A DNA stretch of 26,267 bases from Desulfovibrio sp. UBA4079 (GTDB lineage Bacteria; Desulfobacterota; Desulfovibrionia; Desulfovibrionales; Desulfovibrionaceae). The position numbers were made by a program, and so were the translations under genes. The notes under the pieces were generated by a model. That model ran no database searches. It was not told where the DNA came from and was given only the letters and a program-made list of their open reading frames with translations. Below, piece after piece: positions 1 to 9,553 of the stretch. The stretch spans positions 740-27,006 of the forward strand of contig DFYP01000080.1 in assembly GCA_002382645.1 (NCBI GenBank), read 5' to 3'. Every line of letters starts with the position of its first letter. Within the stretch, counting starts at the first letter, position 1.

Positions 1-1298
1 GACATGCGGTGGAACTTGCGGCCCAGGCTGCGGGCGATGGACCGGCCGAGCGAGGTCTTGCCCACGCCGGGCGGGCCCACGAAGCAGAGGATCGGGCCCT
101 TCATCTTGGGGTTCAGCTTGCGCACCGAGAGGTACTCCAGGATGCGCTCCTTGACCTTGTCCAGGTCGTAGTGGTCCTCGTCCAGGATGGTCTTGGCCGC
201 CTTGATCTCCAGGCGGTCGCGGGAGAGCTTCTTCCAGGGCAGCTCCACGAGCCAGTCCAGGTAGGTGCGGATGACCGTGGCCTCGGAGGACTCGGGGTGC
301 ATGGACTCCAGGCGGGCCAGCTGCTTGAAGGCCTCCTTGCGGACCTCCTTGGGCAGCCCGGCCTTCTCGATGGCCTTCCTGAGCTCGTCGAACTCCTCGG
401 ACTCGCCGCCCTCGTCGCCCAGCTCCTTCTTGATGGCCTTCATCTGCTCGCGCAGGAAGAAGTCGCGCTGGGCCTTGTCCATGCCCTCGCGGGCCATGTT
501 CTGGATCTTCTGCTGCATGGAGGCGACCTCGACCTCCTTCATGAGCTGGCCGTTGACCATCTCCAGCCGCTTGAGGGGGTCGATGCACTCCAGGATCTTC
601 TGGGCCTCCTCCACCTTCATGCGCAGGTTGGAGGCGATGAGGTCGGCCAGCCGGCCGGGCTCGGTGACGTTGTTGAGCACGCCCATGATGTCCACCGAGG
701 AGATGCCGCGCAGGGAGAGGATCTTCTCGCTCTGCTCCCGGGAGGCGCGCATGAGGGCCTCGTGCTCGGGCCGCAGCTCCTTGACCTCCTGCTCGGGCAG
801 GGACTCCACCTCGGCCAGGTGGTAGGGCTCGGACTGGAGGAAGGACTTGACCCGGGCCCGCGCCAGGCCCTGGACCAGGACCTTGAGGCGGCCGTCGGGC
901 ATCTTGAGCATGCGCATGATCATGCCCACGGTGCCGATCTCGTGGAGGTCGCCCGGGCCGGGGTCGTCCACGGTCTCGTCCTTCTGGGTCAGGATCAGGA
1001 TGTAGCGGTCCGAGGACAGGGCCGCGTCCACGGCCTTGACCGATTTTTCCCGGCCCACGAAGAGCGGCAGGATCATGTAGTTGAAGACCACGATGTCGCG
1101 CACGGGCAGGACCGGCATGGTCCGGGGGATCTGGGCCTCGGCCTGCTGCATCTGGGCCTGGGGCCCGGATTCGCCCACGTCCGGCGAGCCGTTGCCCGGG
1201 GTGGACAGGGCCTGCTCGATCTCCTCGGGGCGGACTTCCACCCCGTTGCGGCGCATGGGCAGGGCCTTGATGGGGGTTTTTTTCTTCTTCAAGGACAT
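1..1298 (-). CDS. lon: ATP-dependent protease Lon, N-terminal part (runs off window)
   Basis: Cytosolic AAA+ serine protease that unfolds and degrades damaged and regulatory proteins. Only the first 432 codons are present; the rest of the ATPase and the Ser-Lys protease domain lie beyond position 1. A lysine-rich start (MSLKKKK) and a variable leader of about 55 residues precede the LON substrate-binding domain (from MPVLPVRDIVVF, roughly residues 58-260). A helical linker containing MDKAQRDFFLREQMKAIKKE follows, and then the Walker A loop GPPGVGKTS near residues 407-415. The ATG at 1298 is preceded by a GAGGG stretch very close to the start, so the ribosome site is not ideal. A terminator-like hairpin separates it from acyP upstream, so lon is probably transcribed from its own promoter, which I could not locate. 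Family assignment is secure. Confidence 0.96.
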   Translation of the reverse strand, partial: MSLKKKKTPIKALPMRRNGVEVRPEEIEQALSTPGNGSPDVGESGPQAQMQQAEAQIPRTMPVLPVRDIVVFNYMILPLFVGREKSVKAVDAALSSDRYILILTQKDETVDDPGPGDLHEIGTVGMIMRMLKMPDGRLKVLVQGLARARVKSFLQSEPYHLAEVESLPEQEVKELRPEHEALMRASREQSEKILSLRGISSVDIMGVLNNVTEPGRLADLIASNLRMKVEEAQKILECIDPLKRLEMVNGQLMKEVEVASMQQKIQNMAREGMDKAQRDFFLREQMKAIKKELGDEGGESEEFDELRKAIEKAGLPKEVRKEAFKQLARLESMHPESSEATVIRTYLDWLVELPWKKLSRDRLEIKAAKTILDEDHYDLDKVKERILEYLSVRKLNPKMKGPILCFVGPPGVGKTSLGRSIARSLGRKFHRM

Positions 1299-1324
1299 AT
1301 CCCTCGTTTGGGGGTTGGCGACGC

Positions 1325-1347
1325 AAAAAGGCGGCTCTGGGGCCGCC
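1325..1347 (-). terminator. Rho-independent terminator between acyP and lon
   Basis: On the minus strand a GGCGGC arm (1347-1342) and a GCCGCC arm (1335-1330) form a 6-bp GC stem with a 6-nt loop, followed by five T (1329-1325). It lies after the acyP stop and about 27 bases before the lon start, so it should end most transcription from the leuS-acyP run and uncouple lon. Confidence 0.65.
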
Positions 1348-1412
1348 CTTCCCAACTAATGTCGATCCGGAGGAAGGCAACCCCGCGCGTCGAAAAAAAC
1401 CCGTGCCCTCGC

Positions 1413-1688
1413 CTATCTGCGGATTTCAAACCCGCTGAAGGCCTCGCTTCCCTCCAGTTCCTGGCAGTGCACGGTATCCACCCGGGAAAAGGGCGAACCC
1501 TTGTGCAGGAAGGCCCTGAAGCGCTCCACAGCCTCCTCGGGGCCCTGGGCCACGGTCTCCACCCGGCCGTCGGGCAGGTTGCGGACCCAGCCGCTGAGGC
1601 CCAGGCTCAGGGCCTCGTCGCGGGTGAAGGCCCGGAAGTAGACCCCCTGCACTCTCCCTTCTACGGTGCAACGCACGGTGCGGGACAT
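1413..1688 (-). CDS. acyP: Acylphosphatase
   Basis: Small cytosolic enzyme (91 aa, normal family length) that hydrolyses the carboxyl-phosphate bond of acylphosphates. The signature GRVQGVYFRAFT supplies the phosphate-binding loop and catalytic Arg19. GWVRNLPDG supplies the catalytic Asn37. Both residues are at the positions expected for the family. The ATG at 1688 follows an AAGGAGAT Shine-Dalgarno sequence. The gene starts 12 bases after the radC stop, so it is probably the last gene of the leuS-lptE-holA-radC-acyP run. An overlapping ORF in another frame is a shadow. Confidence 0.95.
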   Translation of the reverse strand: MSRTVRCTVEGRVQGVYFRAFTRDEALSLGLSGWVRNLPDGRVETVAQGPEEAVERFRAFLHKGSPFSRVDTVHCQELEGSEAFSGFEIRR

Positions 1689-1699
1689 GATTATCTCCT

Positions 1700-2383
1700 T
1701 TACAACAGCCCCTGCTCCTGGAAACTCACGTGCCGGTCCTCGGCCACGATGAGATGGTCCAGCAGGCGCAGGCCCAGATCGGTGGCGGCCCGGGCCAGCT
1801 GGGCCGTGATCCGGATGTCCGCCTCGGACGGCCTGGGGTCCCCGCCGGGGTGGTTGTGCACCAGGATCAGGCCCGAGGCCTTGTGCTTCAGGGCCAGGGC
1901 CAGGATTTCCCGGGGATAGACCGCGGTCTGGTCCACGGTGCCCTGGCTGACCCGCTCCCAGGCCAGGACCCGGTTCTTGTTGTCCAGGAGCGCGGCCCAG
2001 AACTCCTCGGTGCCGGAGCGGCCGAAGCGGGCCCGGGCCGCGGCGATCACGGCCTCGGGCCCGGAGAGCACCTGGCGGGGCGCCAGCCCCCCCTCGGCCA
2101 GCCGGGCCAGGAGTTCGCGCAAAAGCGTCCAGTGGGCGCAGAGCGCCGGGCCGAAGCCGTCCAGGGCCAGGAGCTGGTCCTCGGGGGCGGCGAAGACCCC
2201 GGCCAGAGTGCCGAAGCGCGCCAGCAGGGCCTTGGCCAAAGGCTTGGTGTCCGCCCGGGTCAGGACCTGGGCCAGAATCAGCTCCAGAAGCTCGTAGTCG
2301 GCCAGGGCCTTGGGCTCGCGGGTCAGGCGGCCGCGCAGCCGGGCGCGGTGGCCCAGGTAGTGGGGCTTGTCCTGGCCGCTCAC
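1700..2383 (-). CDS. radC: RadC family JAB/MPN-domain protein
   Basis: 227-residue protein of the RadC family, historically tied to DNA repair but of unproven biochemical role. An N-terminal helix-hairpin-helix-like segment (LLALDGFGPA, about 71-80) precedes a JAB/MPN metalloprotease-like domain. That domain has HNHPGGDPRPSEAD, giving His176, His178 and Asp189 as the likely zinc ligands. The family motifs are intact, so this is not a decayed copy. It begins with GTG at 2383, and the holA stop TGA overlaps this codon (GTGA), indicating translational coupling. Confidence 0.94.
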   Translation of the reverse strand: MSGQDKPHYLGHRARLRGRLTREPKALADYELLELILAQVLTRADTKPLAKALLARFGTLAGVFAAPEDQLLALDGFGPALCAHWTLLRELLARLAEGGLAPRQVLSGPEAVIAAARARFGRSGTEEFWAALLDNKNRVLAWERVSQGTVDQTAVYPREILALALKHKASGLILVHNHPGGDPRPSEADIRITAQLARAATDLGLRLLDHLIVAEDRHVSFQEQGLL

Positions 2384-3363
2384 GGACCCGCCCGCCCCGC
2401 GCCGAACACGCCGGTGAGTTCGGCCACCAGGAGTTCCAGGGCCTGTTCGGGCTTGCGCGAGCCGCTCTTGACCCCCAGGTCGGCCTCCAGGGCCAGGTCG
2501 AAGAGCCGCTGCAGCCCGGGCTTGCCCAGGCGGCGGGCCAGGGGGGTCTTGAGCTGGCGCACGTAGGGGTGGATCTTCACGTCCTCGTCCCCGGTGAGCA
2601 GGGCCCAGAGGGTGCGGGCCTCGCGGCAGAGCGCGCCCACCAGGGGGAAGAGCAGGCTGTCGGACTCCCCGCGGTTGCCCAGGACCCGCTGCCAGACCAG
2701 GGCCGGGGACCCGCCCTTGGCCAGGGCGTCCATGAGGGCGAAGAGGTCCATGTCCTCGCTCTGCTGCACCAGTTCGGCGTGCTCGGCCAGGAGACGGCGC
2801 TCCGGCCCGGCGGCCAGGGCCAGCTTGTCCAGCTCCAGGGCCAGGGCCGCGGCGTCCAGGGGCAGGGCCCGGCAGAGGGTTTCCAGGACCTGGGGCTCCA
2901 CGCCGATCTTCTCGGCCGCGGCCCAGTCGCGCACGAAGCCGCGCAGGGCCTTGTCGTCCAGGCCCTTGGACTGCCAGATCCAGCCGGACTTCTCGGCGTG
3001 CTTCCAGAGGGTGCGTTTGGAGAGCGCGGCCGGGATCGGGACCTTGCCCCGGTCCCAGGCCCCCTCCAGGCAGAGGAAGACCCAGACCTCGGAGTTGGCC
3101 GCGGACAGGGCCTTGTCCAGGCGGTCCCAGGCCTCGGCCTTGAGGCTGTGGGCCCGGCGCAGCACCAGGGTCTTGGGCGTGGAAAACAGGCTTTTCTGGG
3201 TCAGGGCCTCCCAGAAGGCCCCGGGCAGGGGCTCGGCGTCGTCGCCCCAGAAGACCTTGCGCTCGGCGGAGCCCATGCCGCCCCCGGCGGCCAGGGCGTC
3301 CACCCGGCGGCGCAGCAGCTCGGGGTCCGGGCAGACGAGGAAGGAATAGCCCTGCCTGGGCAT
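2380..3363 (-). CDS. holA: DNA polymerase III delta subunit
   Basis: Clamp-loader delta subunit (327 aa, near the usual 330-345), which opens the beta sliding clamp on DNA. The N-terminal part has the delta pattern of a cytosolic ATPase-like fold without a working Walker A. It includes the stretch around WEALTQKSLFSTPKTLVLRR, followed by the helical middle with DAAALALELDKLALAAG. The position next to lptE and leuS is the arrangement seen in many proteobacteria (leuS-lptE-holA) and strongly supports the call. Its ribosome site (AGGAGG) overlaps the lptE stop codon, and its own stop overlaps the radC GTG start. Confidence 0.9.
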   Translation of the reverse strand: MPRQGYSFLVCPDPELLRRRVDALAAGGGMGSAERKVFWGDDAEPLPGAFWEALTQKSLFSTPKTLVLRRAHSLKAEAWDRLDKALSAANSEVWVFLCLEGAWDRGKVPIPAALSKRTLWKHAEKSGWIWQSKGLDDKALRGFVRDWAAAEKIGVEPQVLETLCRALPLDAAALALELDKLALAAGPERRLLAEHAELVQQSEDMDLFALMDALAKGGSPALVWQRVLGNRGESDSLLFPLVGALCREARTLWALLTGDEDVKIHPYVRQLKTPLARRLGKPGLQRLFDLALEADLGVKSGSRKPEQALELLVAELTGVFGAGRAGP

Positions 3364-3371
3364 GTGGCCTC

Positions 3372-3875
3372 CTAGTAGCCTTGGGTCATGCGGTCCACCA
3401 GCTGGCGCACGGCCAGGTCCGTGACCAGGTCGTCCACGGCCTGCTCCTCGCCGTAGGAATAGTTCTCGCTCCAGGTGACTAGGCCGGAGTCCCAGAGCAC
3501 CGAGTTGTCCACGGGCGAGATCACCCGGGCCGAGACGCGCAGGGTGGCGGTGTAGCGCAGGGTCTTGTCGTCGCGGCCGTAGACGCCCGTGTTGCGGGTG
3601 TAGCGGTCCACGCTGATGACCACCAGGCCCGTGGCCTGCTTGCGGTCCACCCAGCGGGCCCAGCCCCGGCGGGTGATCTCGTCGCGGTAGAGCGAGCGCA
3701 GCCGGGACTCCATCCAGGTGAAGGCCGTGGGGTTGTCCACGCGCTCGATGAACAGGTCGCGGGAGGCGGGCTTGAGGCTCACCGGGCCCTCGGAGCCCAG
3801 GTTGTAGCCGCAGGAGCCCAGCAGCAGGACCAGGGCGAGCAGGGCCGGGGTGAGCAGGGGCTGGACGCGGCGCAT
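3372..3875 (-). CDS. lptE: LPS-assembly lipoprotein LptE
   Basis: Outer-membrane lipoprotein that plugs and helps assemble the LptD translocon, which inserts lipopolysaccharide into the outer leaflet. The 167-residue protein opens with a signal peptide (MRRVQPLLTPALLALVLLLG). A lipobox LGSC follows, with the acylated cysteine at residue 22, then GYNLG, typical of LptE. The rest is a small alpha/beta domain (VVISVDRYTRNTGVYGRDD and so on). A clean AAGGAGG overlaps the leuS stop, confirming the ATG at 3875. Sequence conservation in this family is low, so the call rests on lipobox, length, the CGYxLG start and the leuS-lptE-holA order. Confidence 0.88.
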   Translation of the reverse strand: MRRVQPLLTPALLALVLLLGSCGYNLGSEGPVSLKPASRDLFIERVDNPTAFTWMESRLRSLYRDEITRRGWARWVDRKQATGLVVISVDRYTRNTGVYGRDDKTLRYTATLRVSARVISPVDNSVLWDSGLVTWSENYSYGEEQAVDDLVTDLAVRQLVDRMTQGY

Positions 3876-3888
3876 GGGGGCGGCCTCC

Positions 3889-6384
3889 TTACTTGACCAC
3901 GATGCTCACGAGCTTGCCCGGAATGACCACGACCTTGACGATGGTCTTGCCTTGCACGTGCCGGACCACGTTGTCCAGCCCCAGGGCCACGGCCTTGACG
4001 TCCTCCTCGGAGGCGTCGGCGGCCACGGCGGCGCGGCCGCGGACCTTGCCGTTGACCTGGACCACCAGCTCCACCTGGTCGCGGACCAGGGCGGATTCGT
4101 CGTGCGCGGGCCAGGGCTCGGAGGCCAGCTGGGTCGTGTGGCCCAGGGCCTGCCAGAGCTCCTCGCAGATGTGCGGGGCCACGGGCGAGAGCAGGGTCAG
4201 GGTGGTGGCCACGGCCGAGGACAGGACCTGCGGGCCCTCGGGCAGGGTCTTCAGCTCGTCCTTGAGGGCGTAGAGCTCGTTGACCAGCTCCATGAGCGCG
4301 GCGATGGCCGTGTTGAACTGGAAGGCGTTCTCGATGTCCCGGGTGACCCGGCGCGCGGTGTCGTGCTCCTTGAGCCGCAGGGCCCTGGCCGGGGCCGAGA
4401 GCTCGCCGCTCACGGCCGCGCAGGGGCGTACCGGCCGGAGCAGCCCTTCCAGCTCCTCGGCCAGGCGCCAGAGCCGGGACAGGAAGCGGTAGGCGCCCTC
4501 GATGCCCGCGTCGCTCCACTCCAGGTCCTTTTCCGGCGGCGAGGCGAACAGGATGAACAGCCGGGTGGCGTCGGCCCCGTACTTGCCGATCATGGCGTTG
4601 GGGTCCACCACGTTGCCCTTGCTCTTGGACATCTTGGCCCCGTCCTTGAGGACCATGCCCTGGGTCAGCAGGTTGGCGAAGGGCTCGGCGGGCACGGGGT
4701 AGCCCTCGTCGCGCAGGATCTTGGAGTAGAACCGGGAATAGAGCAGGTGCAGGATGGCGTGCTCGATGCCGCCGATGTACTGGTCCACGGGCGACCAGTA
4801 CTTGAGGGCCGTGTCGTCGAAGGGCGCCTTGTCCTCGCGGGCCTGGGTGTAGCGCAGGAAATACCAGGAGGACTCCACAAAGGTGTCCATGGTGTCGGTC
4901 TCGCGCCGGGCCGGGCCGCCGCACGTGGGGCAGGCGGTCTGGACGAAGCTGTCCATGAACGGCAGCGGCGACTTGCCGTCTGCGCGCATGACCGCATCCT
5001 CGGGCAGGACCACGGGCAGGTCCTTCTCCGGCACTCCCACGAGCCCGCACTTGTCGCAGTAGACCACCGGGATGGGCGCGCCCCAGAAGCGCTGGCGCGA
5101 GATGTTCCAGTCGCGCAGGCGGTAGTTCACCGTGGGCCTGGCCAGACCCTTTTCAGCCAGCTTGGCCACCATGACCTGCTTGGCCTTGTCGTTCTCCAGG
5201 CCGTCGAACTCGCCGGAGTTCACGAGCACGCCGGGGTCGGCGTAGGCCGCGGTCAGGGCCGCCGGGTCCAGGGTCTGGCCCTGGGGCTCGATGACCACGC
5301 GCAGGGGCAGGTCGTACTTCCTGGCGAACTCGAAGTCGCGCTGGTCGTGGGCCGGCACGGCCATGACCGCGCCGGTGCCGTAGCCCATGAGCACGAAGTT
5401 GGCCACCCAGATGGGCATGTCCCAGCCGGTGAACGGATTCACGCAGTAGGCCCCGGTGAACACGCCCTCCTTTTCCAGGTCGTCGGCCCCGCGCTTGATC
5501 CGGTCCATGTTGGCCACGTCGCGGCAGAAGGCCCGGACCTTCTCGGCCTGGGGCGAGCCGGCGATGAGCTTTTCCACCAGCGGGTGCTCGGCGGCCAGGC
5601 TCATGAAGGTGGCCCCGCAGAGGGTGTCCGGCCGGGTGGTGAAGACCTCGATCTCCTCCTCCTGGCCCTTGATCTTGAACTTCACCTGGGCGCCCACGCT
5701 CTTGCCGATCCAGTTGCGCTGCATGGTCAGCACGCGCTCGGGCCAGCCCTTTTCCATGTCCGCCAGGGATTCCAGCAGCTCGTCGGCATAGGCCGTGATG
5801 CGCAGGAACCACTGCTCCAGCTGCTTCTGCTCCACCTCGGAGTCGCAGCGCCAGCAGCGGCCGTCCTCGACCTGCTCGTTGGCCAGCACGGTCTGGCAGG
5901 ACTCGCACCAGTTCACCGGCGAGTTCTTGCGGTAGACCAGGTCCTTTTCCAGGAACTTGAGGAAGAAGAGCTGCTCCCACTTGTAGTATTCCGGCCGGCA
6001 GGTGGCCAGCTCGCGGCGCCAGTCGTAGGAGTAGCCCAGGCGCTTCAGCTGGGCGCGCATCTCGGCGATGTTGCCGTAGGTCCAGGCGGCCGGGTGGGAC
6101 TTGTTCTTGATGGCGGCGTTCTCGGCGGGCAGGCCGAAGGCGTCCCAGCCCATGGGGTGGAGCACGTTGCAGCCGCGCATCCGCTTGTAGCGGGCCACCA
6201 CGTCGCCGATGGAGTAGTTGCGCACGTGTCCCATGTGGATCTTGCCCGAGGGGTAGGGAAACATCTCGAGCACGTAATACTTGGGCCGCGCGGGATCGGC
6301 CTCCACCTCGAAGCAGCGGGACTCGGCCCAGCGAGCCTGCCACTTGTTCTCGATCGATTCGGGATCGTACTTGCCCAGCGCCAT
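3889..6384 (-). CDS. leuS: Leucyl-tRNA synthetase
   Basis: Class I aminoacyl-tRNA synthetase (831 aa) charging tRNA-Leu in the cytosol. The HIGH-type motif HMGH is at residues 50-53 inside FPYPSGKIHMGHVRNYS. The KMSKS loop is intact near residues 584-588 (GAKMSKSKGNVVDP). The CP1 editing domain has the threonine-rich TTRPDTLCGATF segment. A CxxC pair in CESCQTVLANEQVEDGRCWRC and another in CDKCG/CPTCGG are the zinc ribbons typical of bacterial LeuRS. The start is supported by AGGAAAGGAT upstream. It lies 17 bases downstream of nusB. Confidence 0.98.
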   Translation of the reverse strand: MALGKYDPESIENKWQARWAESRCFEVEADPARPKYYVLEMFPYPSGKIHMGHVRNYSIGDVVARYKRMRGCNVLHPMGWDAFGLPAENAAIKNKSHPAAWTYGNIAEMRAQLKRLGYSYDWRRELATCRPEYYKWEQLFFLKFLEKDLVYRKNSPVNWCESCQTVLANEQVEDGRCWRCDSEVEQKQLEQWFLRITAYADELLESLADMEKGWPERVLTMQRNWIGKSVGAQVKFKIKGQEEEIEVFTTRPDTLCGATFMSLAAEHPLVEKLIAGSPQAEKVRAFCRDVANMDRIKRGADDLEKEGVFTGAYCVNPFTGWDMPIWVANFVLMGYGTGAVMAVPAHDQRDFEFARKYDLPLRVVIEPQGQTLDPAALTAAYADPGVLVNSGEFDGLENDKAKQVMVAKLAEKGLARPTVNYRLRDWNISRQRFWGAPIPVVYCDKCGLVGVPEKDLPVVLPEDAVMRADGKSPLPFMDSFVQTACPTCGGPARRETDTMDTFVESSWYFLRYTQAREDKAPFDDTALKYWSPVDQYIGGIEHAILHLLYSRFYSKILRDEGYPVPAEPFANLLTQGMVLKDGAKMSKSKGNVVDPNAMIGKYGADATRLFILFASPPEKDLEWSDAGIEGAYRFLSRLWRLAEELEGLLRPVRPCAAVSGELSAPARALRLKEHDTARRVTRDIENAFQFNTAIAALMELVNELYALKDELKTLPEGPQVLSSAVATTLTLLSPVAPHICEELWQALGHTTQLASEPWPAHDESALVRDQVELVVQVNGKVRGRAAVAADASEEDVKAVALGLDNVVRHVQGKTIVKVVVIPGKLVSIVVK

Positions 6385-6401
6385 GAGATCCTTTCCTGAT
6401 G

Positions 6402-6863
6402 TCAGAATTTCTTGTCCACGCCCAGGTCGCCGTTGTCCACGGCCTTGGCCGCGGCGTCCAGGATGCCGTTGATGAAGTTGCGCGAGTTCTCGTCGCCGAA
6501 CTGCTTGGACAGCTCGATGGCCTCGTTCAGGGCCACCTTGAGCGGGATGTCCGCGCAGTGGAGCATTTCATAGAGCGCCAGCCGCAGGATGGCCAGCTCC
6601 ACCTTGGCGATGCGGTGGAGCTTCCAGTGCTTGGAGTGGCGGTGGATGATCTGGTCCAGTTCCTCGCGCCGGCCCCAGACGCCCTGGACCAGGCCGCGGG
6701 CAAAGGTCCGGACGTCCTCGGCGTCTTCCTTGAGCACGGCCGGATTCTCGGCAAAGGCCCATTCCAGCGTGGAGGTCTCGGCGACGGGAGCGAAGCCCAG
6801 GCCGTAAAGCACCTGGAAGGCCAGGGTGCGGCCGTTCCGGCGCATGCCTTTTTTCTGCGCCAT
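6402..6863 (-). CDS. nusB: Transcription antitermination factor NusB
   Basis: All-helical RNA-binding protein (153 aa) that with NusE binds boxA RNA and promotes antitermination of rRNA operons. The family features are RRNGRTLAFQVLYGLGF at the start, the central helices with LHRIAKVELAILRLALYEML, and the C-terminal VALNEAIELSKQFGDENSRNFINGILDAAAKAV. The ATG at 6863 lies three bases after the ribH stop and has a poor Shine-Dalgarno site. A second ATG seven codons in (MRRNGR) is possible. The ribH-nusB pairing is widespread and supports both calls. Confidence 0.96.
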   Translation of the reverse strand: MAQKKGMRRNGRTLAFQVLYGLGFAPVAETSTLEWAFAENPAVLKEDAEDVRTFARGLVQGVWGRREELDQIIHRHSKHWKLHRIAKVELAILRLALYEMLHCADIPLKVALNEAIELSKQFGDENSRNFINGILDAAAKAVDNGDLGVDKKF

Positions 6864-6866
6864 GCC

Positions 6867-7334
6867 CTAGAGCTGCTCCAGGACGCGCACGGTCTCGAGC
6901 ACGGCGTGGGCCGCTTCCACACCCTTGTTCCCGGCCTTGGATCCGGCCCGCTCGATGGCCTGCTCCAGGGTGTCGCAGGTGAGCACGCCGAAGCCAACGG
7001 GCACGCCGGTCTCCAGGGCCACCTGGGCCATGCCCTTGACGCACTCGCCGGCCACGAAGTCGAAGTGCGGGGTGGCCCCGCGGATCACCGCGCCCAGGCA
7101 GATGACCCCGTCGTACTTCTTGGAGGCGGCCATCTTGCGGGCCACCACCGGCATCTCGAAGGCTCCCGGAATGCGCACCAGGGTCAGGTTCTTGGCGTCC
7201 GCGCCGTGGCGCACGAGGTAGTCCACGGCCCCGCCCACCAGCTTGTCCACGATGAAGTCGTTGAAGCGGCTGGCGATGAGGGCGAACTTGAGCTTCCCGG
7301 CCTCGAGCCTTCCTTCCACGGTCTTGATGTTCAT
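6867..7334 (-). CDS. ribH: 6,7-dimethyl-8-ribityllumazine synthase
   Basis: Penultimate riboflavin enzyme: condenses 5-amino-6-ribitylaminouracil with 3,4-dihydroxy-2-butanone 4-phosphate, usually as a large icosahedral or pentameric assembly. The 155-residue chain shows the substrate-binding SRFNDFIV and PGAFEMP motifs, and GAVIRGATPHFDFV with catalytic His90. The C-terminal segment ERAGSKAGNKG binds phosphate. A GGAGG sequence precedes the ATG. It is 12 bases downstream of ribBA, which makes the butanone substrate. Confidence 0.97.
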   Translation of the reverse strand: MNIKTVEGRLEAGKLKFALIASRFNDFIVDKLVGGAVDYLVRHGADAKNLTLVRIPGAFEMPVVARKMAASKKYDGVICLGAVIRGATPHFDFVAGECVKGMAQVALETGVPVGFGVLTCDTLEQAIERAGSKAGNKGVEAAHAVLETVRVLEQL

Positions 7335-7346
7335 GGCGTCCTCCGC

Positions 7347-8564
<1,218 letters not shown>

Positions 8565-8742
8565 GGTTCACCTCGCTCGGCCGCGCGAGGCCGAGTGGGT
8601 CCCGGCGGCCGCAATGTGTCAAAGAATGGCAAACCCGCTCCATACCCCAAAAGCCCTCCAGGGGGAAGGGGAGAGGGGCGCAGCTAAAAAACGGCGCAAG
8701 TCCGGGATGTTACAATCGACAGCAGGCTGGCGGGAAAGGAGC
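8565..8742. other. Intergenic region upstream of ribBA
   Basis: 178 bases between the glycosyltransferase-like gene and ribBA. It holds a 7-bp hairpin next to the ribBA ribosome site (8576-8595), a minus-strand TTGACA at 8622-8617 with no convincing -10 partner, and AATGGCAAACCCGCTC (8625-8640), which resembles a segment upstream of gntR. An A-run on the plus strand (8686-8691) gives six T on the minus strand but has only a 3-bp stem. No small gene and no FMN riboswitch pattern was seen. Confidence 0.6.
8576..8595 (-). promoter_or_regulatory. Leader hairpin just upstream of ribBA
   Basis: On the minus strand CTCGGCC-TCGCGC-GGCCGAG forms a 7-bp GC-rich stem with a 6-nt loop. It ends a few bases before the GAGGTG ribosome site of ribBA. 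It has no T-tract, so it is not a terminator; it could tune translation or RNA stability. The function is inference. Confidence 0.4.
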
Positions 8743-9462
8743 TCAGGCCATGGCCGCGGCTGCCAGGCCGCGCCCCTGGGGGGTGCGGCGCTCGGCGGCC
8801 AGACGGTCCAAGAGGTGCATCTGCCGCCGCGACAGGGCCCGGGCGTCCAGGCTGCGGCCGGAGTCGTAGGTGGCCACGATGTCCTCGATGAGGCGCACGT
8901 CCTTGGCCCGGCGGCTCCAGAGGCGGATGTTCAGGAAGTCGGCCTCGTAGCGCTGCTTGTGGAACCAGCCCCCGCAACGGTCCACCACGAGCTCCCGGGA
9001 CAGGGACAGGCACAGCGGGTCCACGTTGCACTGGCGGATGGGGTCGCGTCCGGGCTCGTCCTCGGGGATGCACGGCCGGTCGAAGGCCAGGGACGTGTCG
9101 ATGCGGGCCACGACCATCTCGGCGTCGCGGTGGTCCAGATAGACCGTCAGGGCGTGGGGCTTGAGCGAGTTGTCGTCGTCCAGGAAGAGCACGCGCTCGC
9201 CTTTGGCGGCCTTGAGCAGGATGTCGCGGATGCCGTTGCCCCAGTCGTTGTCCTTGGGCAGGTCGAAGAAGCGCACGAAGCCCGGGTTGCCCGGCCGTTC
9301 GCCGCGCACGCCGTCGAAGCCCACGAGCATCTCCACGGAACCCGCAGGCAGGGACCGTCCGGCGAAGTCCATGGCTGTGGCCACGGAGCGGATCGCTGCG
9401 GCCAGGGCCCGGGGCCTGGCGCCGATGCTCGGCGTGATTATGGAGAAAATCGGCTGATCCAT
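8743..9462 (-). CDS. GT-A fold glycosyltransferase-like protein
   Basis: A 239-residue protein resembling family-2 glycosyltransferases. It begins with the beta strand FSIITPSIGARPRAL, where the nucleotide-sugar fold normally starts. It carries VLFLDDDNSLKP with an acidic triad at residues 95-97, in the DxD position that binds metal and nucleotide-sugar. A later tryptophan- and arginine-rich segment (GGWFHKQRYEADFLNIRLWSRR) fits an acceptor region. There is no signal peptide or membrane helix. I chose the ATG at 9462, preceded by AGGGA at good spacing; a GTG at 9489 would add nine residues. It is the last gene of the cassette before ribBA. Donor and acceptor cannot be told. Confidence 0.75.
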   Translation of the reverse strand: MDQPIFSIITPSIGARPRALAAAIRSVATAMDFAGRSLPAGSVEMLVGFDGVRGERPGNPGFVRFFDLPKDNDWGNGIRDILLKAAKGERVLFLDDDNSLKPHALTVYLDHRDAEMVVARIDTSLAFDRPCIPEDEPGRDPIRQCNVDPLCLSLSRELVVDRCGGWFHKQRYEADFLNIRLWSRRAKDVRLIEDIVATYDSGRSLDARALSRRQMHLLDRLAAERRTPQGRGLAAAAMA

Positions 9463-9553
9463 GAACCGTCCCTGGTCCATTCCGCGCACGGTGCGGAGTT
9501 CTCCCTGATCCGTCCGTGGTATCGGCGGGTCGAGGGGGAAACTTTAGGGCGGT

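Noticed and set aside
1392..1404. Seven-T run after acyP as a second terminator
   Set aside because: No convincing GC stem directly precedes it on the minus strand; the hairpin at 1325-1347 is the better candidate.
8617..8622. Perfect minus-strand TTGACA upstream of ribBA
   Set aside because: The region 17 bases downstream is GC-only and offers no -10 box, so I did not call a promoter.
8686..8705. Possible terminator after the glycosyltransferase-like gene
   Set aside because: Six T on the minus strand but only a 3-bp stem (CGG/CCG) before them; too weak to claim.
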